Shown here one piece after another: positions 1 to 10,499 of a stretch of 64,000 bases of DNA. Source of the DNA: Ligula intestinalis (taxonomy: Eukaryota > Platyhelminthes > Cestoda > Diphyllobothriidea > Diphyllobothriidae); contig JAYGXS010000001.1 in assembly GCA_036362985.1 (NCBI GenBank), positions 71,824,050 through 71,888,049 on the forward strand, read 5' to 3'. The translations under genes and the position numbers were made by a program. Numbering within the stretch: the first letter of the stretch is position 1; each line of letters begins with the position of its first letter. The notes beneath the pieces were generated by a model, which did no database searches, was not told the DNA's origin, and saw only the letters and a program-made list of their open reading frames with translations.

Positions 1-1640
1 GGGTACGTAGGTCCACAGGTTTAAAGTAACCACGTAAAATAATAACATGCTCGCAAGGCAGAACGGCAAGTTTTATGGAAAGAATGTCAACAAATGGACT
101 CAAGCACCTTCGCTTGAAGAGGGGAATGTAACATAAATAATGCTTTCGCTATTTATTAATAGTCGGGGGTTGCCTATCACAACGATAACCGGAATGTGTC
201 AGTAAGGACTTAAATTTCATGCACCATTTCTGGTTTACAAAAACAGCCACTTCACCACTCTGCTGCTCGATAAAGATGTTCTGTCCATGCAGAAGTCGCA
301 AAAAGGTGGGAGCACAATATTTTGCGATTCAATGTCACAATTTAACCATGTCTCTTAAAGACAGATAATTTTTGTGTTACGTTCTTCTTTTTTTTTCAAT
401 GGAAGTTACTCTATATCTAGAGTTTTGTTGACAAGTAAACGATAGTTTATCAACAGAAAGCCTGAAATTGACAATTTTTTGGTTGTCGTTTGAGGGCATC
501 CTGCTAACTACAACGGTGTGTTTTCTGCTGCATAGACATTTGTCGGAGGAGAGAGTGATAAAGTTTACCTGCAAGAATCACAAATACCTATCACGTTTTA
601 GCCCTATAGGTCACTATTTAACTGGACAGTTTAACTTGCCTACAAATAGGAAATGACTGAACGCCGATTTAATCTGGTTTGCATGATGGTTGCTATTACT
701 GGCCTCTAAGCTATCCTTCGAGCATGCTTTCGAAGACAAGTACCAAAAAACAATGAAGAAGGTAGACATTTTTTACAAAACTCCAAAAAATATCTATATT
801 GAAAACATTCCTGACAACGAAGTTCAATGCGTTTGCGATCGTGCTGCTGAAAAGTTTCTGGCAAATGTGATAACCCTTCTGTTGAAGACTAAGTAGGACA
901 ATTAAGACCAGGGAAAGGAGCTTTGGAAATCTTTATTGAATCCATCCACAGACATGTGGGGAACGTAGCAGGATAAGCAGTTGATGTGCGCAGACCAGCT
1001 AGTCTGATCGGCCAAATTGCCTCAAGAAATGTAATTACCCATCATGTTGCTCGTCTACGCCTTCCTGCTAATCTGCGTAGGGCTTTGTACGGGCAGGTGG
1101 TCAGGGCATGTCTCCGCACCTATCTACTGATTCATGGCTGGACATTTGTTGGGCCGTATACTACAGACAGTTATCTTGATGATATCGAAGTCAAGGTGAT
1201 TAGACTCCAGAGTCTAGAATGTAATCAATTTGACCTCTAGAGTCTAGACTATGAGGAGATAGGAAAGCCGACTACTCTACTTGTGTTCTGGTAATTTAGT
1301 GTCTCGTTTTTACCAAATAATTTACGGAATTAGCGGCGAACGGATAATCATCACTTCTGGAAACGGGTAGCCAAGCAGCCTATCACATTCCCTCGTTATT
1401 GGCATCTGAGGACATGTTAGTGTCAACAACTTGAATATTTACGAGTACACCTTGACTTTTTTGATGAAAATTTCTTCTTTATTATATGATATTGGAAGGC
1501 AGTCTGTTATTACACACACCCGACGTCGGTACTGGCTCAAGGCCCAGACGCGTTCCGTCGATGTTTCTGCTGCTGTTTGACACAGGTTTGAGGGGTTCGA
1601 CTCCTCAGTGGGCCCCCCAGGATTCTTTATTTGGTTTTTG
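1..1640. other. No gene recognised
   Basis: Only short ORFs are present (for example + 690-896, 68 codons, and + 986-1240, 84 codons), with no recognisable domain and no clear splice structure. A small perfect inverted repeat (tagactc/gagtcta) lies near 1201-1217, and related ctctagagtctaga sequence follows within 40 bp. Near 1588-1605 a ggttcgactcc sequence resembles a pol III box B, but no matching box A or cloverleaf was found. Confidence 0.5.
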
Positions 1641-1659
1641 GTACATATATATATCCCGA

Positions 1660-2010
1660 TCATCATCCCCAAAGAAGACGAAGAAGAAAACAAGGTGCTG
1701 TCATGAACCGCACTGTAATTGTGCTGACTTTGGCGTTTTCGAAAGCGAACTGATGCTTCTCTCGGCCCATGTGGCCGTATACCAGTGAGAGTTTATTCTC
1801 GCGATCGACTGCAAGTTGGTGTTCATGCAGTCTTGTGCAGAGGCGTTTACCCATTTCACCAAAATACTTTGCACTGCAATTTCGGCATGTTATGCTGTGG
1901 ACCACTGCTGATTGTTCCGTTGCCGGAAGCGGGTCCTTGGGTCTCATTATCTGCTGTCGGATGGTTGAATCAGGTTTGTGGGCCACCCCAATTCCGAAAC
2001 ATTCTCCACG
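1660..2010 (-). mobile_element. Penelope-like element fragment, GIY-YIG endonuclease end
   Basis: A minus-strand frame reads through a PLE C-terminal region. A KPDSTIRQQIM-type linker and an LPATEQSAV stretch are followed from about 1902 downwards by the GIY-YIG-type core, with paired CRNC cysteines, a YFGEMGKRL segment, a RLHEH segment and a downstream GHM..H. The reverse transcriptase is absent, so this is a 3' fragment. Its outer part (about 1658-1927) is an inverted copy of 2041-2310. The family assignment rests on the CxxC, YxG and REH-like pattern; no catalytic activity is implied. Confidence 0.7.
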
Positions 2011-2040
2011 GAGGGGATCGCTAGCTAGAACTTTGGTTTT

Positions 2041-2330
2041 CGGCAACGGAACAATCAGCAGTGGTTTACAGCATAGCATGCCAAAATTGCAGTGCAAGGT
2101 ATGTTGGGAAAATGGGTAAACGCCTCCACACAAGACTGCATGAACAACAACTTGCAGTCGATCGCGAGAATAAACCCTCACTTGCATACGGCCACATGGA
2201 CCGGGAGCAGCATAAGTTCGCTTTCGAAAACGCCAAAGTCAGCACAATTACAGTGTGGTCCACGACAGCACCTTGTTTTCTTCTTCGTCTTCTTTGGGGG
2301 ATGATGATAGGGATAATTTATCTGGACCTC
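2041..2330 (+). mobile_element. Penelope-like element fragment, GIY-YIG end (inverted copy)
   Basis: The plus-strand frame encodes the same GIY-YIG region: an LPATEQSAVVYSIACQNC start, a RYVGKMGKRL segment, a RLHEQ segment and a FAFENAKV tail. It is a diverged inverted duplicate of the minus copy just upstream, with about 113 bp between the arms. The copy starts abruptly inside the ATEQ stretch, so its 5' part is missing. Confidence 0.7.
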
Positions 2331-2384
2331 GTATCTTCACCTATGTTAATATATAGATATATATATATTGGCAGAAAGGCATTA

Positions 2385-2970
2385 CCGGAAAACTTGAAAA
2401 TAGTGATCAATGCAAAATTTAATAGATCCATAAAATTTTGTGAGTGCTCGTCAGTCGCATCCACTCAGTGCGTTAAAGGTTCACGAATGAGAAAATTACG
2501 AAATTGAATTTGTCCAGCGAGGTCATAGTCACTAAGGCTAATAAATAAAGAAGGAAGGTTAAAACAAAGTGGAAGAGGAAACAGGGAAAATTGGTTGCGG
2601 GAAAAAACTGGACAGGGGAATGTGCAAATCTGGGGGCCTGTAGTTACCAAGGCAGGGTAGGTTAACCACATGCTCCAACTGTTTGCATAGGTCCGGTTAA
2701 GAGCGTCTTATATAAGCTGCTTCCAGGTAACGCAAGATTCGAGATGTTCATGCTCGAACAAGAACTCGGAATGCAGTTATAAGGTCTACAGAATGACCCG
2801 TGTCCAGCAAGTGTTCTGTGATAGAGGAACGAGGGGATCGGTTTTCCTGCTTGATATTCTCATTCGTGAACCTTTAACGCACTGAGTGGATGCGACTGAC
2901 TAGCACTCACAAAATTTTATGGATCCATTAAATTTTGCAGTAATCACTTTTTGCAAGTTCTCACTAGGAA
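2385..2970 (-). mobile_element. Second PLE fragment with flanking inverted repeat
   Basis: Between about 2695 and 2852 the minus strand encodes an SSITEHLLDTGHSVD stretch followed by a FRVLVRA..RILRYLEAAYI-like stretch. This is the region usually found just after the GIY-YIG core of PLEs. The segments 2390-2495 and 2858-2966 are inverted copies of each other; both contain a ccactcagtgcgttaaagg run. The whole looks like two PLE ends joined in opposite orientation. One in-frame stop is visible. Confidence 0.6.
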
Positions 2971-3014
2971 ACTGATGCTTCAAAATTACCGAAAAAGGCT
3001 GAGGAGACTAAAAT

Positions 3015-3043
3015 GACCCTTTTGGTCTATTAGCTGTCATCAG
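3015..3043 (-). ncRNA. Degenerate hammerhead-like module
   Basis: On the minus strand a ctgatga box is followed by agctaata, and the GAAA box is replaced by aaaa before gggtc. It matches the better-preserved modules at 10180, 10406 and 12097. It is probably a dead copy of a PLE-terminal ribozyme motif. Confidence 0.3.
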
Positions 3044-3049
3044 CAGTGT

Positions 3050-4925
3050 ATTATGAGCACCAAGCGTCTGATTCCTAGAACTGTTAGAAACACTTTGAAA
3101 TTATGTGGAGAATATGTTTAAGGTTTAGTTTAAAAATGTACCTTCCTCTCAAGTAGGCAAGTTAAAGAAGAATACGGTCTGAACGATCACTGCACGAAAT
3201 AAATATTGACCATATTTTTTGTTAAAGTCACCGAAAAAGGCAAACAGTGATGAAAAAGAGAGACCGTTTACAGATTTTCAATTTACTATGAGCAGACAAA
3301 AACGAACATGCTACTGTGTGTAAGTTGTTTGGAGTCAAAAAACAACTGAGGCAATTTTTTAATATCAAAGCATACTTACCGTTTCAAGTCAATGTTTCTT
3401 AAGTCTCGAATTCTTCGTCTGTGAGGTTTCTAAGAGCCGAAGCATTTTTCAATAAGAGCCCAACTGAGACTCATAACACGCTTTAAGAATGAACCTTTGC
3501 AAATAATCAAATCGGATGTGGCGTTCTGACATGCACCGACAATTTAAATGAACATTCTGAAGTTAAGAATATCGTCTGTGAGTAAGATGGGATTATAAGA
3601 ACCGAAAAAGTCATGGATGCATCTGAGAACAGTGTCATTTTTTGGAGAATCACCTGTACTATAAAAACGCCATTGAGAGCAGGTAAACGGGAAAGGGATC
3701 TGTATTTAATGCAAACAGTCTCAAACACGTGCCTACAGATTCTTTTCAAACATCAATTACCGCTGAGAGTAATTGTATAATGACATACAATGAGCAGCAT
3801 AGTTGACGTTTTGCAAAACTTTGCCAAATCAACCGAAACATCTCATCATTACACCATACAGGGTAGGAATGGAAAACGATCCTTTTCGGTTATTATTTAT
3901 CAAGCTAATGTAGGGGTACACACTGTGCCCTTAAAATGCATAAATGGCTTTACTGCCCTGCCAGCACAGGTGACGGGGATATATGGGGGTAAAGATGGGT
4001 TGACATTTTTTTATTAAATGAATCATAGTAAGAGAATGCATTTTTAGAAACCTAATTTTTATAAATAAATTATTAATAACTTTATTCTCTAACATACTTA
4101 TAAAGTTGGAGACTTAATGATGAGAAAAATGTGGCTTCTCGCTGCGAAAACCCTTTTCCGGCCAACGGGGGACGGGTTAAAATCCCCGTCATTAGCTCAT
4201 CGATGGGTGTAGTTTTGACAGAAATACCCGGAGTATACAGAAGAAGCGTTCCCGAAAGCCACGGTCACCGAAGATCTCCGCAATGCATGGAGGTTTCCGT
4301 AAAATCTCTTCCGAAAGGTTAAAAAAACTTTATCACATGCTAGTACTTACATGAAATTTCTAACCCATGTGACCATCCTATTTAGAAGAATGTATAGTAA
4401 TGATGACGTGTACAGCCGCCTTAACAGGACACTGGGACAGGAACTTTCCACAATAGTCGTGGCTTTGTGCCAACTTCCGGGAATATTAGCTTAAGGATTA
4501 AGCTGAGGGTTAGGTCAGATTTGGGTGACCAGTGTCAGGATTAGGTTAAAGGTAAAGGTTTGGGTTCGTGTTCACTAAAAGTTTTGAGTTTAGCATAGGG
4601 CTACGGTTAAGATTATGGTAACAGTTTAGTTTTGTGTTAGGGTTAGTGCTAAGGTTAAGAGACGGCAATATTTGCCTTTCCTGCCATTTATCCTAAGTCA
4701 CCTTTTTTAAGCCGGTGGGACATGACTATTTCCGTGTTCCGTTTAAGCGGCCATACAAGTCATCCCAGAACTTTAAAATAACACTTCTGTGAGTGTGCTG
4801 GCAATTATCTCAAGGGGATAAATTTGACTGTTCTTTTTAGATGCCACTGTTCCCGATTACTCGAAATTGCTGCGCCAGTCTATCCTTCGAAACGTTTGAA
4901 AAATACGAAGTGGTAATCAATCCCA
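3050..4925. other. No gene recognised; degenerate ggttag-rich stretch
   Basis: The ORFs here are under 85 codons and resemble nothing I know. From about 4495 to 4665 the plus strand is rich in variants of ggttag/ttaggg (gagggttagg, ggattaggtt, ttagggttag). The array is irregular, more like an old simple repeat or decayed interstitial telomere-type sequence than a working array. Confidence 0.4.
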
Positions 4926-5425
4926 CATTCTAAAACGCACCTAGACAGCAGGAGTTATCGAATTCAACCGATTTCGCGACGGCTTTTCAACTGTATCCCC
5001 TTGTTACATGAATCAGATAACGTTGAGATGCATACAGCAGATTTACTTTAACAGAATGTCAATGTTTAAAACCAAGGGTCGCAATTCAGTGTGAGAAACC
5101 TGACGCGTGCAAGCAGCTAGCCCAAATGGTTAATCTCCAATTACCTTGGTAATTGGGCAACTAGCTTTAACCACGACTTGGTTTGCGGAAAATTCCTCCC
5201 TCTCCCCCTTTCTCCCTTTAGGCTGATTTTATAGAAATTCGTCTAGTTCATCATTATTCAGACTGACATATGACCCTTCCTGTTATATATTGATATTCCT
5301 CTGAAATTTAATCTGCTGTATACATCTAACCTTTACCTGATTCATGCAACAACGGGGTGTAGTTGAAAATCCGTCGCGAAATTTGTTAAATTCACTAAAT
5401 CCTGCTGTCTACGCGTGTTTTAAAT
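4925..5425. repeat. Imperfect fold-back (inverted-repeat) element
   Basis: The segment 4925-5095 and the reverse complement of about 5260-5425 are clearly related. Both contain agacagcagga, tttcgcgacgg, a tttcaact run, a gcatgaatcag-like run and atacagcagatt. The central loop of about 160 bp holds a perfect small palindrome, caattacc/ggtaattg. No ORF is present. It could be a fold-back DNA transposon or MITE, or two inverted insertions of one repeat. Confidence 0.65.
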
Positions 5426-6735
5426 TTGTACCGAGGAACAATTGATTCAAAAATTCCACATTCATAAATGCATAAGCGTTCGACAGCGATAACAGTTGTC
5501 AACAGTTCTTACGAAGTATTCGAATAGCGTTCGGGGTCTCAGACATTGCTTGATGAAGAATGTGGGCTCTCGAGCAGTTATATTAGATTTTTGTGTAGAG
5601 AAGACTAACTTCGAGCCGGACAAGGAGGGCAGATAGCGGTCGTAATGATGTCAATGATTAATCCTTAAAAGGCTTTTATATGTTCATTATCTCTATAAAA
5701 GCACATTATATTGCAGTACCCATTGTGTCCACGTTTACAGAGGAAGTTATGGGCACGGCCGGCGCCAGAGATCACAGAAACTCAAGTCTACAGAGAGAGC
5801 CAACTAGAACTGTTTCCGATACGGTTCCCAAGGACATGGCATATAAGACTAACAGAGGATGCGATGCACGCTTGGCGAAGACCATGAAAGGCTAAGCCAC
5901 AGGGGAAGCTAGGTAAACTTCCCGAAAGGTAAAATGATCTTAAAAACTGAACAAGTAACTCGTCTGAACCATTTTTCACTGGTGAGGACTGCGAGCTGAG
6001 CCACAGGCCTGCTGGAACAAACTGGGGTCATCCTAGCATACGTTCACTGGGCTGCGACGCATATGTGCGTCACACATGCCATACATACTGGTTGCTCAAA
6101 ATCCAATCTGGGCGCTCGACCGACACAAAGCTTTATCAAGTGACCTTCAATGACTACATCACCAGTGGGCATCTGTCTGCGTCTGTTGGTCTGCGCCATC
6201 CGTACAGTGACAAAAAGCAACCCAGCATAACTAGCATGCTCTTCCGGTCACTTCCGTGGAAGACAAGGAAGCTTGTAAGCGCATATTCCTATCAGTTATG
6301 CATATTGTAAAGAAAAGGTGCGTGACTAACCACTCGGATATTGTTACAGTATAGAAAACACCATGCTACTTTGCTAAGCTAATTCTGGAACATGTAGCGC
6401 CCTTAGTTAGACTGGAGACGTTGTGTAACTTCCAAACTATAGCTGGATATGGTAGCAATTATATAGTTAGCCTGAAGATGGTAAAAGGCAGTACCTTGCA
6501 AGATAAAGGCTTGGTAACCACTTAGCTAATCATGCAGAAAGACAATACCTGGGGCTCTTTGTTGTCTATTGAAAGCTACACCCTGTGACTGTATGTTTTC
6601 TAACAAGACGCAGCTACAGGCTTATAGTTGAAGTGCATGATCTGCCAACCCGCACATAGGATGCATGGGCCACAGACAAAGAGGGGTATCTTACAAAATC
6701 ACTTTTGCTATTTTTAATTCTTTTATTATAGTCTA
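5426..6735. other. No gene recognised
   Basis: The only ORFs are short (71 and 81 codons, at 5680-5895 and 6065-6310 on +), with no recognisable domain or splice structure. Confidence 0.4.
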
Positions 6736-6739
6736 GTTG

Positions 6740-7500
6740 TCCTAACCACAGCAGCAAATTTGATTTATTAACCACACATAATTATAATCTAGCTGGTTGT
6801 AACTTCATTATGCAGTTTACACACAAATGTACCTGTTAGCTTACGCAGTCAAGTCTCTCAGCTAGATTTCCTAAGCTTTGATAGTGCAGTCTAGTCCTCA
6901 AAGCCTATTCTAACCTTTTAGCCTATTGCAATCTCAGCAACACTAGTACCGTACTTGTATAGCGATAAGCTCATACCTCAACCTGTTATACTAAATTGAT
7001 AAAATGGGATGCATGTCTTAGTACTGAACTTTGAATACTGTTATAAAAATAACCATTATCACTATTACTACCAGTATCACTTATATTTCCCTATTCCTGC
7101 CTCACTGAGTCAACTATCGATATAATTTTAAGAATATACTACTAAAATATAATACCCAATTATGATTACTAGAATTAACATTATTAGCAGTGGCATATTA
7201 CCTCTAGCAGCAGTATTCTGGTCAAAACTTCGTAAAAATGTGGCAGCAACAGCAGTTAAATTGCTTTATTGGTTACACCAAATTCAAATCTAGCTAACCT
7301 TGAAATCTAACTGGCTATAACCTCATTATTCAGTTTAAACACAATTTTATCTCTTCAATTAGGCAGTTGGGTCTTTTAGTTTAGATTTGCTTAGCTGTGG
7401 TAGTGTAGTCTAGTCCTCAATTCCTAGTCTATGCATCTAGCCTATTGCAGTCACAGCAACACTGCTGTCCTCTACTACCGTGCTTGTAGCGCTATTGAGA
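6740..7500. repeat. Direct duplication, about 519 bp apart
   Basis: Two diverged copies, about 6740-6970 and 7260-7500, lie in the same orientation. Both contain agtctagtcctcaa, tagcctattgca, cacagcaacact-like and taccgt.cttgta runs. The tagtcctca anchor is at 6892 and 7411. Fainter similarity (tctgacaaat, cagcgtcag) near 7517 and 8287 suggests a third, more decayed unit. No coding potential is visible. Confidence 0.6.
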
Positions 7501-8787
7501 AAGAAAATGGTCTGACCTCTGACAAATGGCAGCGTCAGTACTACTACAATTATTGTTGAGATTGTGGGTATCTGAGCCCAGTGGCGACTTTAATAAGCGT
7601 CATTGTCAAAAATAATGCAGGAGAAAATAGTACCAGAAATGATATCAATCAGCTGCACCCCTAGTGAGTAGTATTAGAAATATCAGTAGCAGTACCAGCC
7701 TTCGTTTCCAGGACTCTGGTTTGACAGTTACCGAAGTTGGGTATTTACTCGGAATACCTTAAACCCCCATTCGCTCAATGTGCTGGGATCAATGGGATAC
7801 GAGCACGGGTTCCGAAAAGTCCAAGCTATAGATGGATACTGTGTTAGGTATGTAGTTGGGCTATAGACGGCAAACTGCATGACATAAGTGCATGGTAGGA
7901 CTGGTACATTACTCAACAAATGCCCTATTATTATCCAAATGCTAATCACTTTTTACTCCTCAAACAGATTGCGAGTGCATATTGGGTGCGACTCCTTAAA
8001 AAGCACACACAATAAATACTTATAGTATACTATCTATTTGTCTTACCATACATGATTAATCGAAACTAGCACTCGTAGTATAGGCACGTACCTTTAGCAG
8101 CAGTATATTATTATTTAAGACGACACAGTCTGATGGATAGATTTGATAGGGCGAAAACCAAGACAAACGCTCTTCTGCTCAGGGTCCAATGCATGTACTT
8201 ACTTGAAATAGTTAAAACCCAGATTTACACTCCTTGTTGAGACAAGGGGCATGAGCCCCCAGTGTTAACTTAAATCCAGCGTCACTTCTGACAAATTTAA
8301 GCGTCAGCGATAGTACTGATTGTGAGACTCAACTACATCGTAGCCATTTGTCATTAGACACAGTAGTAGCCGTACCAGTCTCGGCCTCCTTAGGCCTGTC
8401 TTCACACCTACTATGGGTGAGTGAGGGTAAATAGTACAGTACTACCAGCGCAAAAGTCAACTGTCACTGCAAAACTAAATAAGGCGGTTATTGGCTTGCA
8501 TTTGATACAGCAGCCCACGCCCGACCCGTCTAGTCTCTTCGGGACTCATGGGAGAAGGTGAAGAGTGCGGAGCCACTAACTACGTCCTCTATCACTTTAA
8601 ACTAACCCCTGAGGCCGTCACCTCATGTACCAACTTGTTGGTTCAGTTGGTGGCATTCATCGAAACCGATGGTCGAACACACATATTAGATTGCCAAATA
8701 CCGCTCTATGCTAACGTCGCTCTCGCATGGCTTTCATGCGCCACGATGCATGAAGCGTCTTAAAAACAAACAAGCCGCAACACCCTT
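7500..8787. other. No gene recognised
   Basis: Short ORFs only (for example + 8548-8763, 71 codons), with no domain recognised. Apart from the decayed duplication noted nearby, nothing supportable is seen. Confidence 0.4.
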
Positions 8788-9360
8788 TCATGTGCTCAAA
8801 TACTGAAAATCACAGAGCTGCTGGCGTAAGTGGCTTATGGACATAAATAGATCATTTTGCAATCTAAAGATTCCAATCAGCAAACATTTGTTTATCATCG
8901 GGTCTTTACATTTGCATAGATAATTAAAATATGGCAGTTGGGTAGAGTGAATAGTCATCGTTCTCACGCCGCCTGCATGGCAAGGTCGTCCTGTAGAGGT
9001 CATCGGAACTGGGGAGGGGAATAAGGTAGGCAGTGAGCAATCTTTAAGCAACAAATACGTGGGATAAACATCGCTGCGAAATGTGCGGAGTGAATAACTG
9101 TCATCAGGGTATGGGGACATGCGGCTACCACCTGACGTCAGCGTCGGCCACGGACGAGAGAGCGCCCGTATTAATGGCAGCACAGCAATGGATCCGCTAG
9201 CCACTTCCTCGGCTGATGCTAACACCCATTGTCCTAAGCCCTTAGCGATGTCCTCTTGTATCCAGTAGACAACCTGAAAGACTTCGATGGGATTGCTTCG
9301 GTGATTCTTATCGCCTAGGTCTGCGAGAATAGAATCCAAAGTCGACGAGTATGTGATCAT
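8788..9360 (-). other. Unrecognised 190-codon ORF
   Basis: This is the longest open frame in the window that is neither a transposon nor a rebuilt host exon. The translation is of mixed composition, with no signal peptide, membrane segment or motif I can name. No convincing flanking splice sites were found. It may be a chance ORF or part of an unrecognised element next to the repeat at 9432. Confidence 0.2.
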
Positions 9361-10179
9361 GCACCCTCTTTTATGGGCACCTCTTCGTTTAACTACAAAT
9401 GTAAAATGCGCTTTTATTCATTGAGGAGGTTTTTCCACGTTGCAGAAGCGGGCCCACCTCGATGACAAAAAAAGCTAAGCACCCACTCTACGCGTGCCGC
9501 ATGCAACCTTGGTAATCACCTAGGAATGCTAAAGAACATGCTTCCCAGTGACGAGAGCAGCGCATATTATATCCATGTTTAGGATATTGTGTATGGAAAA
9601 ATGTGTGCTGATTGGGGTTGCGCTGCCCGGCTGTACTGCAGATTTTCATGGAGGCGCATTTATTCATGTAAACCCATACGCAGACTGAAAGTTCGTGAAC
9701 AGTGGGCGCCATTCAGACAGATATTGCTTGCATGTTTTGGTGTTGCTGGCGTCGGTTCGCCTTGCCCAGTGCGATGGGAGCCTGGTGTGCACGTATTCTA
9801 TCAATATTGAGAAGACAGGCTGGTAATTCGCGAGTTGGTGGTAGTTGTGCGGTTGGTAGTGCTGGCCGTATGGACCTTTTATGAATTGTGTGGTGAGTGT
9901 GATTAGTTGAAGCGACCCTGCACACCCTGTATGCCATTATGAGGGCATTTTGTTCTGGAGGTTGCTTGAAATCGTTCGTTCGCATTTACACAGTACAGTA
10001 ATTTCTGCCCTGTTGGTGGCACCAATTTGAAACTTAACTGGCGCACATCGATTTTTTGACAAGTCTTTCTTGTTTGTATGTATCTTACCGTGGTAGATAG
10101 GCGCTCACTGATCCGGTAAGGGACTCGCACGTCCAGTCAAGCTTCGGGGGCCACAACATCTGGGATTATGCATGGTCGG

Positions 10180-10210
10180 CTGATGATGGTAAAATTAACC
10201 CGAAATGGTC
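10180..10210 (+). ncRNA. Hammerhead ribozyme-like motif
   Basis: The plus strand has ctgatga (10180-10186), then a short potential stem (ggt...acc), then cgaaa, then tggtc (ending 10210). Box order and spacing are those of a hammerhead core with a tiny stem III, as described for Penelope-like elements and retrozymes. The first stem II pair is mismatched and stem I is not clear, so activity is doubtful. Confidence 0.4.
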
Positions 10211-10319
10211 ATTGCAGTCTCCTTTGCCTTCGTCGGTAAGGGCTCCCTGCAGATATGCATATATATCTGATAGACTCCAGTGGTGGACCAACTGCGCCGT
10301 CTGTAAGTGNNNNNNNNNN

Positions 10320-10366
<47 letters not shown>
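10320..10366. repeat. (TA)n microsatellite beside an assembly gap
   Basis: A pure TA run follows ten N bases (10310-10319). The true length is unknown because the assembler broke here. It sits in the loop between two inverted hammerhead-like modules. Confidence 0.95.
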
Positions 10367-10368
<2 letters not shown>

Positions 10369-10405
10369 ATGAAATATAACCGACAAAGTCAAAGGAGGTA
10401 GATAT

Positions 10406-10435
10406 GGCCATTTCTGGCCTATTAGCTGCCATCAG
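10406..10435 (-). ncRNA. Degenerate hammerhead-like motif
   Basis: The minus strand reads ctgatgg, agctaata, a ggcc stem side, agaaa, tggcc. Compared with the module at 10180 the conserved ctgatga has one change and the cleavage-site gtc is gcc, so it is probably inactive. It lies inverted relative to the 10180 copy, about 200 bp away. Confidence 0.35.
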
Positions 10436-10499
10436 CTCGTGGTACCCAATTCTAGGTGAAGTGACCCCGAAGATTCGACTGTCCCCTGAGAGCTCTCTG

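Noticed and set aside
1201..1245. Regulatory palindrome tagactc/gagtcta
   Set aside because: The short hairpin sits in gene-free DNA and nothing ties it to a function.
1588..1605. tRNA gene suggested by a ggttcgactcc box B
   Set aside because: No box A at the right distance and no cloverleaf could be drawn.
4495..4665. Interstitial telomere array (TTAGGG-like)
   Set aside because: The ggttag/ttaggg units are irregular, with variable spacing and no run of three perfect repeats.
9100..9120. Hammerhead motif suggested by tcatcag at 9111
   Set aside because: The ctgatga box on the minus strand is not followed by a stem and gaaa box.
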